Source of the DNA: Candidatus Woesearchaeota archaeon
Lineage (GTDB): Archaea; Nanobdellota; Nanobdellia; Woesearchaeales; UBA11716
Reading direction: 5' to 3'
Length of the DNA stretch: 8,544 bases
Assembly: GCA_013329175.1 (NCBI GenBank)
Contig: DUKR01000078.1
Coordinates: 1 to 8,544, forward strand
Below are positions 1-6,238 of the stretch, one piece after another (position 1 is the first letter of the stretch; every line of letters begins with the position of its first letter). The position numbers and the translations under genes are program-made. The notes under the pieces were generated by a model, which was given only the letters and a program-made list of their open reading frames with translations, had not been told where the DNA came from and ran no database searches.

Positions 1-27
1 AACGTGAAGTATTTCCATTAAACCAAA

Positions 28-38
28 CCTTTAAATAC
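28..38 (+). promoter_or_regulatory. TATA box of ppsA
   Basis: The sequence CTTTAAATACC, with TTTAAATA at 30-37, looks like an archaeal TATA box and has an A/C-rich stretch (AACCAAAC) just upstream where the TFB recognition element would lie. A start of transcription about 25-27 bases downstream would fall near 58-62. That would leave a leader of about 60 bases before the ppsA start codon, unlike the leaderless genes elsewhere in the window. The exact start site cannot be read from sequence alone. Confidence 0.5.
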
Positions 39-106
39 CATCCTCCTCGATACACTACTTACATGCTGGTTCGTGATGGAAACAGTAGCTCATAAGTCCT
101 GAAAGA

Positions 107-112
107 GAGGTG
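107..112 (+). promoter_or_regulatory. Shine-Dalgarno site that fixes the ppsA start
   Basis: GAGGTG is complementary to the usual CACCTC core of the archaeal 16S rRNA 3' end. It lies 8 bases before the ATG at 121, which is ideal spacing. Two in-frame GTG codons at 112 and 115 would give a three-residue extension, but they overlap or crowd this site, so ATG 121 is preferred. Confidence 0.7.
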
Positions 113-120
113 TGGTGGCA

Positions 121-2517
121 ATGGAAAAAGCAGATAAGTTCATACTCTGGTTCTCAGAATTAGGAATCGAAGACGTCCCCATTGTCGGAGGAAAGAACGC
201 TTCACTAGGTGAGATGTACCGTAACCTCACCAAGAAAGGCGTCAGCATCCCTGACGGCTTTGCGGTTTCAGCAACAGCATACCAATACCTCGTCACCGAG
301 ACCGGCCTTAAAGGCGACATCAAAAGGATCCTTAACAACCTCAACACGAGAAACATCCGGCAGTTGGCGCAGAAAGGCAAACAGATACGGGAGCTCTTCC
401 TCAAAGCCAGATTTCCAAAGAAGCTTGAGGACGAGATAGCTGTAGCCTATCGCATGCTCGAGAAAAAATATGGAAAGAATTCCGATGTTGCAGTCAGAAG
501 TTCAGCGACAGCCGAAGATTTGCCTGACGCAAGCTTTGCAGGCCAGCAGGAGACCTATCTCAATATCACGGGAGAGCATCAATTATTGGATGCCTGCAGG
601 CGATGCTTCTCCTCATTATTCACCAACAGGGCTATCTCCTATCGCCACGATAAGGGATTCGACCACTTCAAGGTCAGCCTGTCAATAGGCGTCCAGAAGA
701 TGGTGCGCTCAGACTTAGCGGGTTCCGGCATCATGTTCTCCATTGACACCGAATCAGGCTTCAGGGACGTCGTCGTCATCAACGCCACATACGGCCTTGG
801 GGAAAACATCGTCCAGGGAGCAGTCAACCCTGACGAATACATCGTCTTCAAGCCTACCCTTAAGCTGGGCCTCAAGCCCATCCTCTCAAAGACCGTTGGC
901 GCAAAAGCTATCAAGATGGTCTACTCCCACGACGGCAAGCATCCTGTCAAAAACATCGAGGTCAACCAGCACGACCGCGACAAGTTTGTCATAACCGACA
1001 AGGAGATTCTCAGGCTTGCGCAGTGGGCTGTCATCATCGAGGACCACTATTCAAATAAGCGCGGCAAGCCTACTCCCATGGACATGGAATGGGCTAAAGA
1101 CGGCAGGACCGGCGAATTGTTCATCGTTCAGGCAAGGCCAGAAACCGTCCAGAGCAGGAAAGATTTCAGCGTCCTTGAGGAATACCATATAGGAAAAAGG
1201 ACAGAAGTCATCGCATCAGGCCAGTCCGTAGGCAACAAGGTCGGTTCAGGAAGGGCAAATGTGATTCGTGACGTCCATGACATCATTAAGTTCCGCAAAG
1301 GCGATGTCCTTGTCACCGACATGACTGATCCTGATTGGGAGCCGATTATGAAGATAGCGTCTGGGATTGTCACCAATAGGGGTGGCCGCACGTGTCACGC
1401 TGCAATCATAAGCCGCGAGATGGGCATCCCCTGCATCGTCGGAACAAATGACGGGACAGAGAACATCAGGACGGGAATGCCAGTCACGGTATCCTGTGCT
1501 GAAGGAGACCATGGCTTCGTCTACAAAGGGATTGTGCCCTTCACCATCAAGAAGACCAACCTGAAAGAGATTCCTACGCCAAGGACAAAGATTATGCTCA
1601 ACGTGGGCAACCCTGAGCAGGCGTTTGAAGCTTCATTCATCCCTAACGACGGTGTGGGCCTGGCACGATTGGAGTTCATTATCAATGAATACATCAAGAT
1701 ACACCCCAAAGCCCTGTTGCATTTCAATACCATCAATGACCCAGAAACGAAGAAGAAAATTCTTGAGGCCACCAAAGGCTATGCTGACAAGGCACAGTAT
1801 TTTATTGACAAGCTTGCCTATGGCGTTGCAAGGATAGCAGCAGCATTCTATCCTAAGGACGTCATTGTCAGGATGTCTGACTTCAAAAGCAATGAGTATG
1901 CCAACCTCATAGGTGGCAGGCAGTTTGAGCCTAAAGAAGACAATCCCATGATAGGCTGGCGCGGCGCATCCCGCTATTATGCTGAAGGCTACAAAGATGG
2001 GTTTCGGCTTGAGTGTATGGCAATGAGAAAAGTACGTGAGGAGATGGGGCTCACCAACCTCAAGCTCATGATTCCCTTCTGCAGGACGCTGGAAGAAGGA
2101 GAAAAAGTCCTTGCCGAGATGAAAAAAGCAGGTCTTGAGCGCGGCAAAAATGGCCTGCAGGTCTATGTCATGTGTGAGATACCAAGCAACGTCATCCTAG
2201 CTGACAAGTTCGCAAAGATTTTCGACGGTTTCTCCATAGGCACAAACGACCTTACCCAACTGACCCTTGGGCTTGACCGAGATTCAGAGCTGGTCTCAGC
2301 AATCTATGACGAGAACAACGAGGCAGTCAAGATCCTTGTGGCTCAGGTCATCAAGACCGCAAAGAAGCACAAACGGAAGATTGGCCTCTGCGGCGAAGCT
2401 GGCTCAAGACCTGAATTTGCCCATTTCCTTGCAAAGGAAGGGATTGATTCGGTTTCTGTTGTTCCTGATGCTGCTATAAAGACAAGGCTTGTTGTAGCAG
2501 CAGCCGAGAAGCGGTAA
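121..2517 (+). CDS. ppsA: Phosphoenolpyruvate synthase (pyruvate, water dikinase)
   Basis: This 798-residue cytoplasmic enzyme converts pyruvate, ATP and water to phosphoenolpyruvate, AMP and phosphate, the entry step of gluconeogenesis. The domains appear in family order. The N-terminal ATP-binding domain has GGKNASLGE near residues 23-31, VAVRSSATAEDLPDASFAGQ from about 123, and MEWAKDG...FIVQARPETV closing the fold. The phosphohistidine domain has GGRTCHAAIISREMGIPCIVG with catalytic His426. The C-terminal PEP/pyruvate barrel has GVGLARLEFI from 511, IGTNDLTQLTLGLDRDS from 706, and GLCGEAG with the expected catalytic cysteine Cys757. The length matches known enzymes (about 790-820 residues), so it looks intact. 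The start at 121 rests on the GAGGTG site; a GTG start at 112 is the alternative. It is transcribed alone and converges on the GNAT gene. In some archaea the enzyme may also run in the glycolytic direction; the sequence does not decide this. Confidence 0.97.
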   Translation: MEKADKFILWFSELGIEDVPIVGGKNASLGEMYRNLTKKGVSIPDGFAVSATAYQYLVTETGLKGDIKRILNNLNTRNIRQLAQKGKQIRELFLKARFPKKLEDEIAVAYRMLEKKYGKNSDVAVRSSATAEDLPDASFAGQQETYLNITGEHQLLDACRRCFSSLFTNRAISYRHDKGFDHFKVSLSIGVQKMVRSDLAGSGIMFSIDTESGFRDVVVINATYGLGENIVQGAVNPDEYIVFKPTLKLGLKPILSKTVGAKAIKMVYSHDGKHPVKNIEVNQHDRDKFVITDKEILRLAQWAVIIEDHYSNKRGKPTPMDMEWAKDGRTGELFIVQARPETVQSRKDFSVLEEYHIGKRTEVIASGQSVGNKVGSGRANVIRDVHDIIKFRKGDVLVTDMTDPDWEPIMKIASGIVTNRGGRTCHAAIISREMGIPCIVGTNDGTENIRTGMPVTVSCAEGDHGFVYKGIVPFTIKKTNLKEIPTPRTKIMLNVGNPEQAFEASFIPNDGVGLARLEFIINEYIKIHPKALLHFNTINDPETKKKILEATKGYADKAQYFIDKLAYGVARIAAAFYPKDVIVRMSDFKSNEYANLIGGRQFEPKEDNPMIGWRGASRYYAEGYKDGFRLECMAMRKVREEMGLTNLKLMIPFCRTLEEGEKVLAEMKKAGLERGKNGLQVYVMCEIPSNVILADKFAKIFDGFSIGTNDLTQLTLGLDRDSELVSAIYDENNEAVKILVAQVIKTAKKHKRKIGLCGEAGSRPEFAHFLAKEGIDSVSVVPDAAIKTRLVVAAAEKR

Positions 2518-2527
2518 TTTTTCTTTT
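2518..2527 (+). terminator. T-rich terminator after ppsA
   Basis: TTTTTCTTTT follows the ppsA stop codon immediately. Archaeal RNA polymerase can terminate at such oligo-T tracts without a hairpin. The tract also touches the end of the convergent GNAT gene, so the two transcripts meet here. Confidence 0.55.
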
Positions 2528-3009
2528 CAATTCATGATATCCAGAAACAGAGAAAACACATACTCATCCGTATTATCATAATAATGCTTAGGGAGGATTG
2601 CTTCATGAAGGCACCCCATCTTTTTATAGAACTCCTGAGCCCTCTTGTTTTCTGCATGTGTCAGAATATACAACTTCCTTGCTTTGGCTCGCCTTGCTCT
2701 ATACCATCTTTGGGCATCGGCAATGAGCGCAGCAAACAATTCCTTTGCTATGCCCTTTCCCCTGAACTTCGGCAGTATGGCAATCCTGTCCAACTCAAAC
2801 AGGCCGTGCTTTGGAAGACCATGGGAAAGCCATGTGGCGATTCCTACAGTCTTTCCGGAGTCATCAACTGCTACAATGTACTGATGACCCTTGGAAATCT
2901 CAGATGAAAAGACAGCCTCTCCCTCTTTAACTGAATCAATGTTGTAGCTCTCCTTCAGCACAAGCCCTATCCCGCTTGCATCCTCTGGCTTCGCTTTTCG
3001 GTATTGCAT
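2527..3009 (-). CDS. GNAT family N-acetyltransferase, coupled to glmS
   Basis: This 160-residue protein is a single GNAT domain that should transfer acetyl from acetyl-CoA to an amine. The acetyl-CoA pyrophosphate loop is R83-G-K-G-I-A, preceded by the strand FELDRIAILPKF (about 71-82). The C-terminal half has the usual Asn121 and Tyr128 in ENKRAQEFYKKMGC. The substrate cannot be read from the fold. The ATG lies one base after the glmS TGA, and a GGTGGAG ribosome binding site is built into the last glmS codons (GGTGGAGTGACATG), so the two proteins are probably made together. That makes acetylation of glucosamine-6-phosphate, or another amino sugar, a reasonable guess. A RimI-like or small-molecule acetyltransferase is equally allowed by the residues seen. 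It runs convergent to ppsA with 9 bases between the stops. Confidence 0.88.
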   Translation of the reverse strand: MQYRKAKPEDASGIGLVLKESYNIDSVKEGEAVFSSEISKGHQYIVAVDDSGKTVGIATWLSHGLPKHGLFELDRIAILPKFRGKGIAKELFAALIADAQRWYRARRAKARKLYILTHAENKRAQEFYKKMGCLHEAILPKHYYDNTDEYVFSLFLDIMN

Positions 3010-3010
3010 G

Positions 3011-4837
3011 TCACTCCACCGTCACACTCTTGGCAAGGTTCTTGGGCTTGTCTGGGTCAAACCCCCTCTTCACCGCAATGAAATACGCAAGCAATTGCAA
3101 CGGAACCACTGCCAGAAGCGGCGTCAATATGTAAGAACTCTTAGGAACGATGAGGTGGTAATCCGTCTTTGCCACAATCTCGTTATCGCCCTTTGACACA
3201 ATTCCTATCACGATGCCACCTCGAGCCCGCACCTCTTCAATGTTAGAGATGATTTTCTTATATGTCCTGTCATCCTTTGTCGCAATAAAAACAACGGGCA
3301 TCTTTTTGTCAATGAGCGCTATGGGCCCATGCTTCATCTCGGCAGCAGGATACCCCTCAGCATGGGCGTAGGAGACCTCTTTCAGTTTCAGCGCTCCCTC
3401 AAGCGCTATAGGGTAGTTGATGCCCCTTCCCAGATACAGAGCATGCTGTGTTGCCGAAAACCTGGCTGCAAGCCTCTCCACTTCAGTAGTGTCGTCAACC
3501 ATTGACTGTATCTGCAACGGCAGGAGCCTAAGGTCGCGAATCCTGTTCTTCACCTGCTGGAGCGGCAATACTCCCCTGATTTTCCCAAGGAATACCGTTA
3601 AGAGATAAAGCACCGCAAGCTGCGAGGAGAAGGCCTTGGTTGACGCTACCCCTATCTCTGGTCCCGCATGGGTATACAACACTGCATCAGACTCGCGGGT
3701 GATAGAGCTGCCCTGCACGTTCACGATGGAAATGACTCTTGCGCCTTTTCTTTTCGCCTCTCGCAAGGCTGCCAGGGTATCTGCAGTCTCGCCGCTCTGG
3801 GAAATCCCAAGAATGATGGTCCCCTTTTCAACAATAGGGTCGCGATACCTGAACTCGGAGGCATACTCAACCTCCACAGGGATTTTGGCAATCTCCTCAA
3901 GCATGAATTCGCCGATAAGCCCTGCATGCCAGCTTGTCCCGCAGGCAACGATGATGACGCGTTTGATATCCTTTACTTCAGCCTCGCTCATCAACAGCTC
4001 AGGGAGCAGCACCTCATCATCAGTCATCCGCTCATTAATGGTCTGTTCAATGGCAATTTGCTGCTCAGCTATCTCCTTAAGCATGAAATGTGGATACCCC
4101 TGCTTTTGTGCCTGCTCGGCATTCCATGTGATGGTGTGCACCTCTTTCTCTATCTCCTTCCCATCAAGGGAGAAGAACGACACGCGCTCAGCAGACAACT
4201 CTGCCACCTCGCCATTCTCAAGGTACACCACTCTGTTGGTATGCTCAAGGACTGCAGGAACGTCGGATGCTATGAACTGCTCCCCATTCCCAATGCCGAC
4301 AACAAGCGGGCTTTCGTTTCGTGCGGCAATGATTCTGTCAGGAACATCCCTGCAGATAACGCCAAGGGCGTAGCTTCCTTCAATCTGCCTGATAGCGCAA
4401 AGCACAGCTTCTCTCAGGTTGCCTTTATAGGAGTCCCTGATGAGATGGGCGACAACCTCGGTATCAGTCTCTGAGGAGAACAGGTACCCCTTATTTTCCA
4501 GCTCATTCTTTAACTCAGCATAATTCTCGATGATGCCGTTATGGATGACAGCAATCCCTGCATCAGCATCGGTCTGGGGGTGGGCGTTTTCCCTGGTCAC
4601 CTTTCCATGGGTTGCCCATCGAGAATGGGCTAAGCCAATAGTCCCTTTCAATAGAGAAGAAATGGCAGGGACATCAATATCCTTCACCTTTCCTATATCC
4701 TTCTCAATAGCGATTGCCCCTTTATGGATGGTAGCAATCCCCCAAGAGTCATATCCTCTGTATTCAAGGCATGAAAGCCCCTTAAGCAGTATAGGCAGGG
4801 TTTCCCTGCTTCCTACATAACCGATGATTCCGCACAT
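3011..4837 (-). CDS. glmS: Glutamine--fructose-6-phosphate aminotransferase (isomerizing), glucosamine-6-phosphate synthase
   Basis: This 608-residue cytoplasmic enzyme makes glucosamine-6-phosphate from fructose-6-phosphate and glutamine, the first committed step toward UDP-GlcNAc. The N-terminal class II glutaminase domain starts MCGIIGYVG with the nucleophile Cys2 exposed once Met1 is removed. It also has SRWATHG with Arg73 and HNG at 99-101. Two SIS sugar-isomerase domains follow. The first has SQSGETADT; the second has LGRGINYPIALEGALKLKEV and HAEGYPAAEMKHGPIALID (Glu487 and His503 close to the bacterial catalytic positions). The tail NLAKSVTVE carries Lys603, matching the lysine of the E. 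coli enzyme. The length equals the bacterial 609. No ribosome binding site precedes the ATG and a TATA box sits about 27 bases upstream, which implies a leaderless mRNA. It heads an operon with the GNAT gene. Confidence 0.97.
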   Translation of the reverse strand: MCGIIGYVGSRETLPILLKGLSCLEYRGYDSWGIATIHKGAIAIEKDIGKVKDIDVPAISSLLKGTIGLAHSRWATHGKVTRENAHPQTDADAGIAVIHNGIIENYAELKNELENKGYLFSSETDTEVVAHLIRDSYKGNLREAVLCAIRQIEGSYALGVICRDVPDRIIAARNESPLVVGIGNGEQFIASDVPAVLEHTNRVVYLENGEVAELSAERVSFFSLDGKEIEKEVHTITWNAEQAQKQGYPHFMLKEIAEQQIAIEQTINERMTDDEVLLPELLMSEAEVKDIKRVIIVACGTSWHAGLIGEFMLEEIAKIPVEVEYASEFRYRDPIVEKGTIILGISQSGETADTLAALREAKRKGARVISIVNVQGSSITRESDAVLYTHAGPEIGVASTKAFSSQLAVLYLLTVFLGKIRGVLPLQQVKNRIRDLRLLPLQIQSMVDDTTEVERLAARFSATQHALYLGRGINYPIALEGALKLKEVSYAHAEGYPAAEMKHGPIALIDKKMPVVFIATKDDRTYKKIISNIEEVRARGGIVIGIVSKGDNEIVAKTDYHLIVPKSSYILTPLLAVVPLQLLAYFIAVKRGFDPDKPKNLAKSVTVE

Positions 4838-4858
4838 GGGAATAAAGAAAGGGGGCTG

Positions 4859-4869
4859 CTTTTTAAATC
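4859..4869 (-). promoter_or_regulatory. TATA box of glmS
   Basis: On the minus strand the sequence reads GATTTAAAAAG, centred about 27 bases before the glmS ATG at 4837. This spacing puts the transcription start at or next to the ATG, which fits the lack of a ribosome binding site. Because TTTAAA is self-complementary, the same box could also fire on the plus strand toward 4890. Confidence 0.6.
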
Positions 4870-4908
4870 TTTAGAGCAGGAAAGCTCAATGTTTTTTGCC
4901 CATTTATT

Positions 4909-4947
4909 CTATGGACTCAGAGGCAATCTGCACGCCATAGGGTGCAG
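4909..4947 (-). other. Possible H-type RNA pseudoknot
   Basis: Read on the minus strand from 4947: CTGCAC, one C, CTATGG, one C, GTGCAG, 13 bases, CCATAG. The first and third segments pair perfectly (6 bp) and so do the second and fourth (6 bp), in the interleaved order of an H-type pseudoknot. The one-base first loop and 13-base last loop suit the deep and shallow grooves on this strand. On the plus strand the loop lengths would be unfavourable. No promoter for a minus-strand transcript is evident here. Confidence 0.35.
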
Positions 4948-5048
4948 TGTCTTTTGTATCCCCATTTTGACAGTGACATCCTTCAAGGACGAAAGGTCAC
5001 GCTGTCTTGGACGGTAGATGCGCTCGCTGCTTCGTCCGCAGACTATTC

Positions 5049-5074
5049 TGCGGCGAAAGCCGCACATTTTTTTT
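5049..5074 (+). terminator. GAAA-loop hairpin followed by eight T
   Basis: TGCGGC-GAAA-GCCGCA forms a perfect 6-bp stem closed by a GNRA tetraloop, followed two bases later by TTTTTTTT (5067-5074). The layout is that of an intrinsic terminator for a plus-strand transcript. No convincing plus-strand gene precedes it, so it may end a small RNA started from the palindromic TATA box near 4865, or be incidental. Confidence 0.4.
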
Positions 5075-5171
5075 CAAGAAAGGCAGCGGCCTAAATGGCG
5101 GGGATTTCAACCCCAAGTGCTCGCTACGCTCGCATTCAAAAGCAATGCGGGAATGGAGTACCATAGAGAAG

Positions 5172-5176
5172 AAAAA
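5172..5176 (-). terminator. Oligo-T after the UPF0147 gene
   Basis: On the minus strand TTTTT and then CTTCTCT follow the TAA stop directly. A short T-run like this could end the rpl37ae-rpoP-pfdB-UPF0147 transcript. No hairpin precedes it, so the call is weak. Confidence 0.35.
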
Positions 5177-5434
5177 TTATGCATTCATGCTCTCGAGCAT
5201 GCTAACAATGTTGTAGACCTCAGTCCTCGTGTCAGCAGGCATGCTTGAGCTTTCTGCAAGGTCGCTGAGGCTGTCAAGGGCACGATTGATGCGGATAGAA
5301 CGGTCTTCGCTGCTATCTCTAAGTATGACTATGATGCCCTGAAGCCTGGCCTTCAGGTTCTTGGGAATGAATGGGTCATGGGAAAGATTTTGAATCTCAT
5401 CAAGCGCTTTCTGTAAATCAGCATCCTGAGCCAT
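5177..5434 (-). CDS. UPF0147 family protein (conserved archaeal, unknown function)
   Basis: This 85-residue protein is predicted to be all helical and soluble. It resembles the UPF0147 family, which archaea keep near translation and chaperone genes and for which I know no established function. Recognisable segments are NLSHDPFIPKNLKARLQGII, then RSIRINRALDSLSDL, SSMPADTRTEVYNIVSMLE. It is the last gene of its cluster, right after prefoldin beta. The start at 5434 is chosen because AGGTG overlapping the pfdB stop codon lies 6 bases upstream and makes a good ribosome binding site. A GTG start at 5443 would add three residues but lies inside that site. No signal peptide or membrane segment is present. 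Confidence 0.85.
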   Translation of the reverse strand: MAQDADLQKALDEIQNLSHDPFIPKNLKARLQGIIVILRDSSEDRSIRINRALDSLSDLAESSSMPADTRTEVYNIVSMLESMNA

Positions 5435-5443
5435 TGCCACCAC

Positions 5444-5770
5444 CTATTTTTCCTTGAGTGCTTCCATTACGTCTTTCTGCAGCTTCTGCGTCTTCTCCTT
5501 TATCTGGGATTCCTGCTTCTCGATAGCCTTTATGCGCAGCTCGAATGCCTCTTTTCTTTCCTGAAGCTCCTCTGCAAACGTCCTGGCTTCACCTGCAACC
5601 ATGATGCTGCCTATTATCTTGTAAGCCTGCTTCCTGCCTTCAAGCTCTTTTGCTGCCGCCTCTACTTCAGAGGCCTGCAACTGAATCTGCTGCTTCTGCA
5701 TGAGGAGTTGGTTGATGCTCTTCTCATACAACTGCAACTGCTGGATTTTCTGCTTGGTCTCTTCGTCCAT
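5444..5770 (-). CDS. pfdB: Prefoldin subunit beta
   Basis: This 108-residue protein is the beta subunit of the archaeal prefoldin hexamer (two alpha, four beta), which holds unfolded proteins in its coiled-coil arms and passes them to the thermosome. The sequence shows the family layout. An N-terminal Gln/Lys/Glu-rich coiled coil covers about residues 1-48. A short beta-hairpin region with AYKIIGSIMVAGEARTF follows (about 49-65). A second charged coiled coil, EELQERKEAFELRIKAIEKQE, runs to the C-terminus. The length is close to the usual 110-125 residues. It starts 18 bases after the rpoP stop and shares the minus-strand cluster. Many euryarchaea have a pcc1 (KEOPS) gene between rpoP and pfdB; here the 18-base gap leaves no room for one. 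Confidence 0.93.
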   Translation of the reverse strand: MDEETKQKIQQLQLYEKSINQLLMQKQQIQLQASEVEAAAKELEGRKQAYKIIGSIMVAGEARTFAEELQERKEAFELRIKAIEKQESQIKEKTQKLQKDVMEALKEK

Positions 5771-5788
5771 TCTCTTAAAGAAACAGCC

Positions 5789-5926
5789 CTAGCGAGCTTT
5801 CACCTTTGTGACCACAGATCGCTGCTTAAACAGCATCTTGCTTCCGCAGTAGGGGCAGCGGATCCTCTTGCGAATGTATTCAGTTCCTACCTTCTTGTCG
5901 CAGACCATGCACTTGTAGTCAACCAT
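5789..5926 (-). CDS. rpoP: DNA-directed RNA polymerase subunit P (Rpo12, RpoP)
   Basis: This 45-residue protein is the archaeal counterpart of eukaryotic Rpb12, a small zinc-binding subunit of the RNA polymerase core that helps hold the Rpo3/Rpo10/Rpo11 platform. Reading the minus strand from ATG 5926 gives MVDYKCMVCDKKVG..., with one zinc site from C6-x2-C9 and C24-x2-C27 (RIRCPYCGSKM). The basic tail VVTKVKAR is typical of the family. The size matches the usual 44-50 residues. It begins two bases after the rpl37ae stop (TGAGCATGG), so coupled translation is likely, with GGTGAG inside the rpl37ae end as a somewhat distant ribosome binding site. It is easily missed by length-filtered gene finding. 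Confidence 0.95.
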   Translation of the reverse strand: MVDYKCMVCDKKVGTEYIRKRIRCPYCGSKMLFKQRSVVTKVKAR

Positions 5927-5928
5927 GC

Positions 5929-6189
5929 TCAGACTTCCTGCTCACCATCTTCTGCCTGCACCTCAATGCCCTTCTTTGACGGAGCGTAGGCAAGACCTGT
6001 GAACTTTGCATCACATTTCCTGCACTGCCAGACGCCTACTCCAACACGCCTGACACCATTGCTTGTGCAGTAGGGACACTTGTGCTTTGATCTTAATACC
6101 TTCTCTATCGCCGCTACCCTATCCCTGTTCCTCCTGCCGTAGCGGGCACCGAATCGCTTTGCTGAGCCATATTTTTTCAGTGTTGCCAT
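5929..6189 (-). CDS. rpl37ae: Large ribosomal subunit protein eL43 (L37Ae)
   Basis: This 86-residue protein is a component of the archaeal and eukaryotic 50S/60S subunit. It begins MATLKKYGSAKRFGARYGRRNRDRV with the strongly basic N-terminus of the family, followed by a C4 zinc ribbon: KCPYC in the middle and WQCRKCDAKFTGLAYAP after it. The acidic C-terminal tail (EVQAEDGEQEV) is short and variable. An in-frame ATG at 6270 would add 27 residues, but that stretch lies partly inside the tRNA-Pro gene, so ATG 6189 is the start. The ribosome binding site is modest (AGGT 9 bases upstream). It leads the protein-coding part of the cluster with rpoP, a widespread archaeal pairing, and lies 49 bases after the tRNA. 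Confidence 0.96.
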   Translation of the reverse strand: MATLKKYGSAKRFGARYGRRNRDRVAAIEKVLRSKHKCPYCTSNGVRRVGVGVWQCRKCDAKFTGLAYAPSKKGIEVQAEDGEQEV

Positions 6190-6238
6190 GCCAGTACCTG
6201 TTAATCTTGGATGCTGATTATGCCTAAGGAAGATGAAA

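Larger units (their letters stand above)
4870..5176. other. Gene-poor intergenic region rich in inverted repeats
   Basis: About 307 bases separate the glmS promoter from the end of the UPF0147 gene. No frame here gives a recognisable protein. It does hold a concentration of complementary segments. CTATGG/CCATAG and CTGCAC/GTGCAG interleave at 4909-4947. GACAGTGAC (4969-4977) pairs with GTCACGCTGTC (4996-5006) apart from two bulged bases. GGACGAA (4987-4993) can pair with TTCGTCC (5031-5037). TGCGGC-GAAA-GCCGCA lies at 5049-5064, GCC-TAAAT-GGC at 5089-5099, and GGGG...CCCC at 5100-5114. GCTCGC occurs three times (5022, 5119, 5128). This may be a small structured RNA or the remains of a mobile element; the sequence alone does not settle which. 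Confidence 0.5.

Noticed and set aside
3636..4474. Long plus-strand open frames of 245 and 268 codons opposite glmS
   Set aside because: They are antisense shadows of the clearly coding glmS gene, with cysteine- and serine-rich products and no family resemblance.
4838..5176. A glmS-type leader riboswitch or ribozyme upstream of glmS
   Set aside because: The TATA box lies only about 27 bases before the glmS ATG, so the structured region is upstream of the promoter and not part of the glmS mRNA. No hallmark of the bacterial glmS ribozyme was seen.
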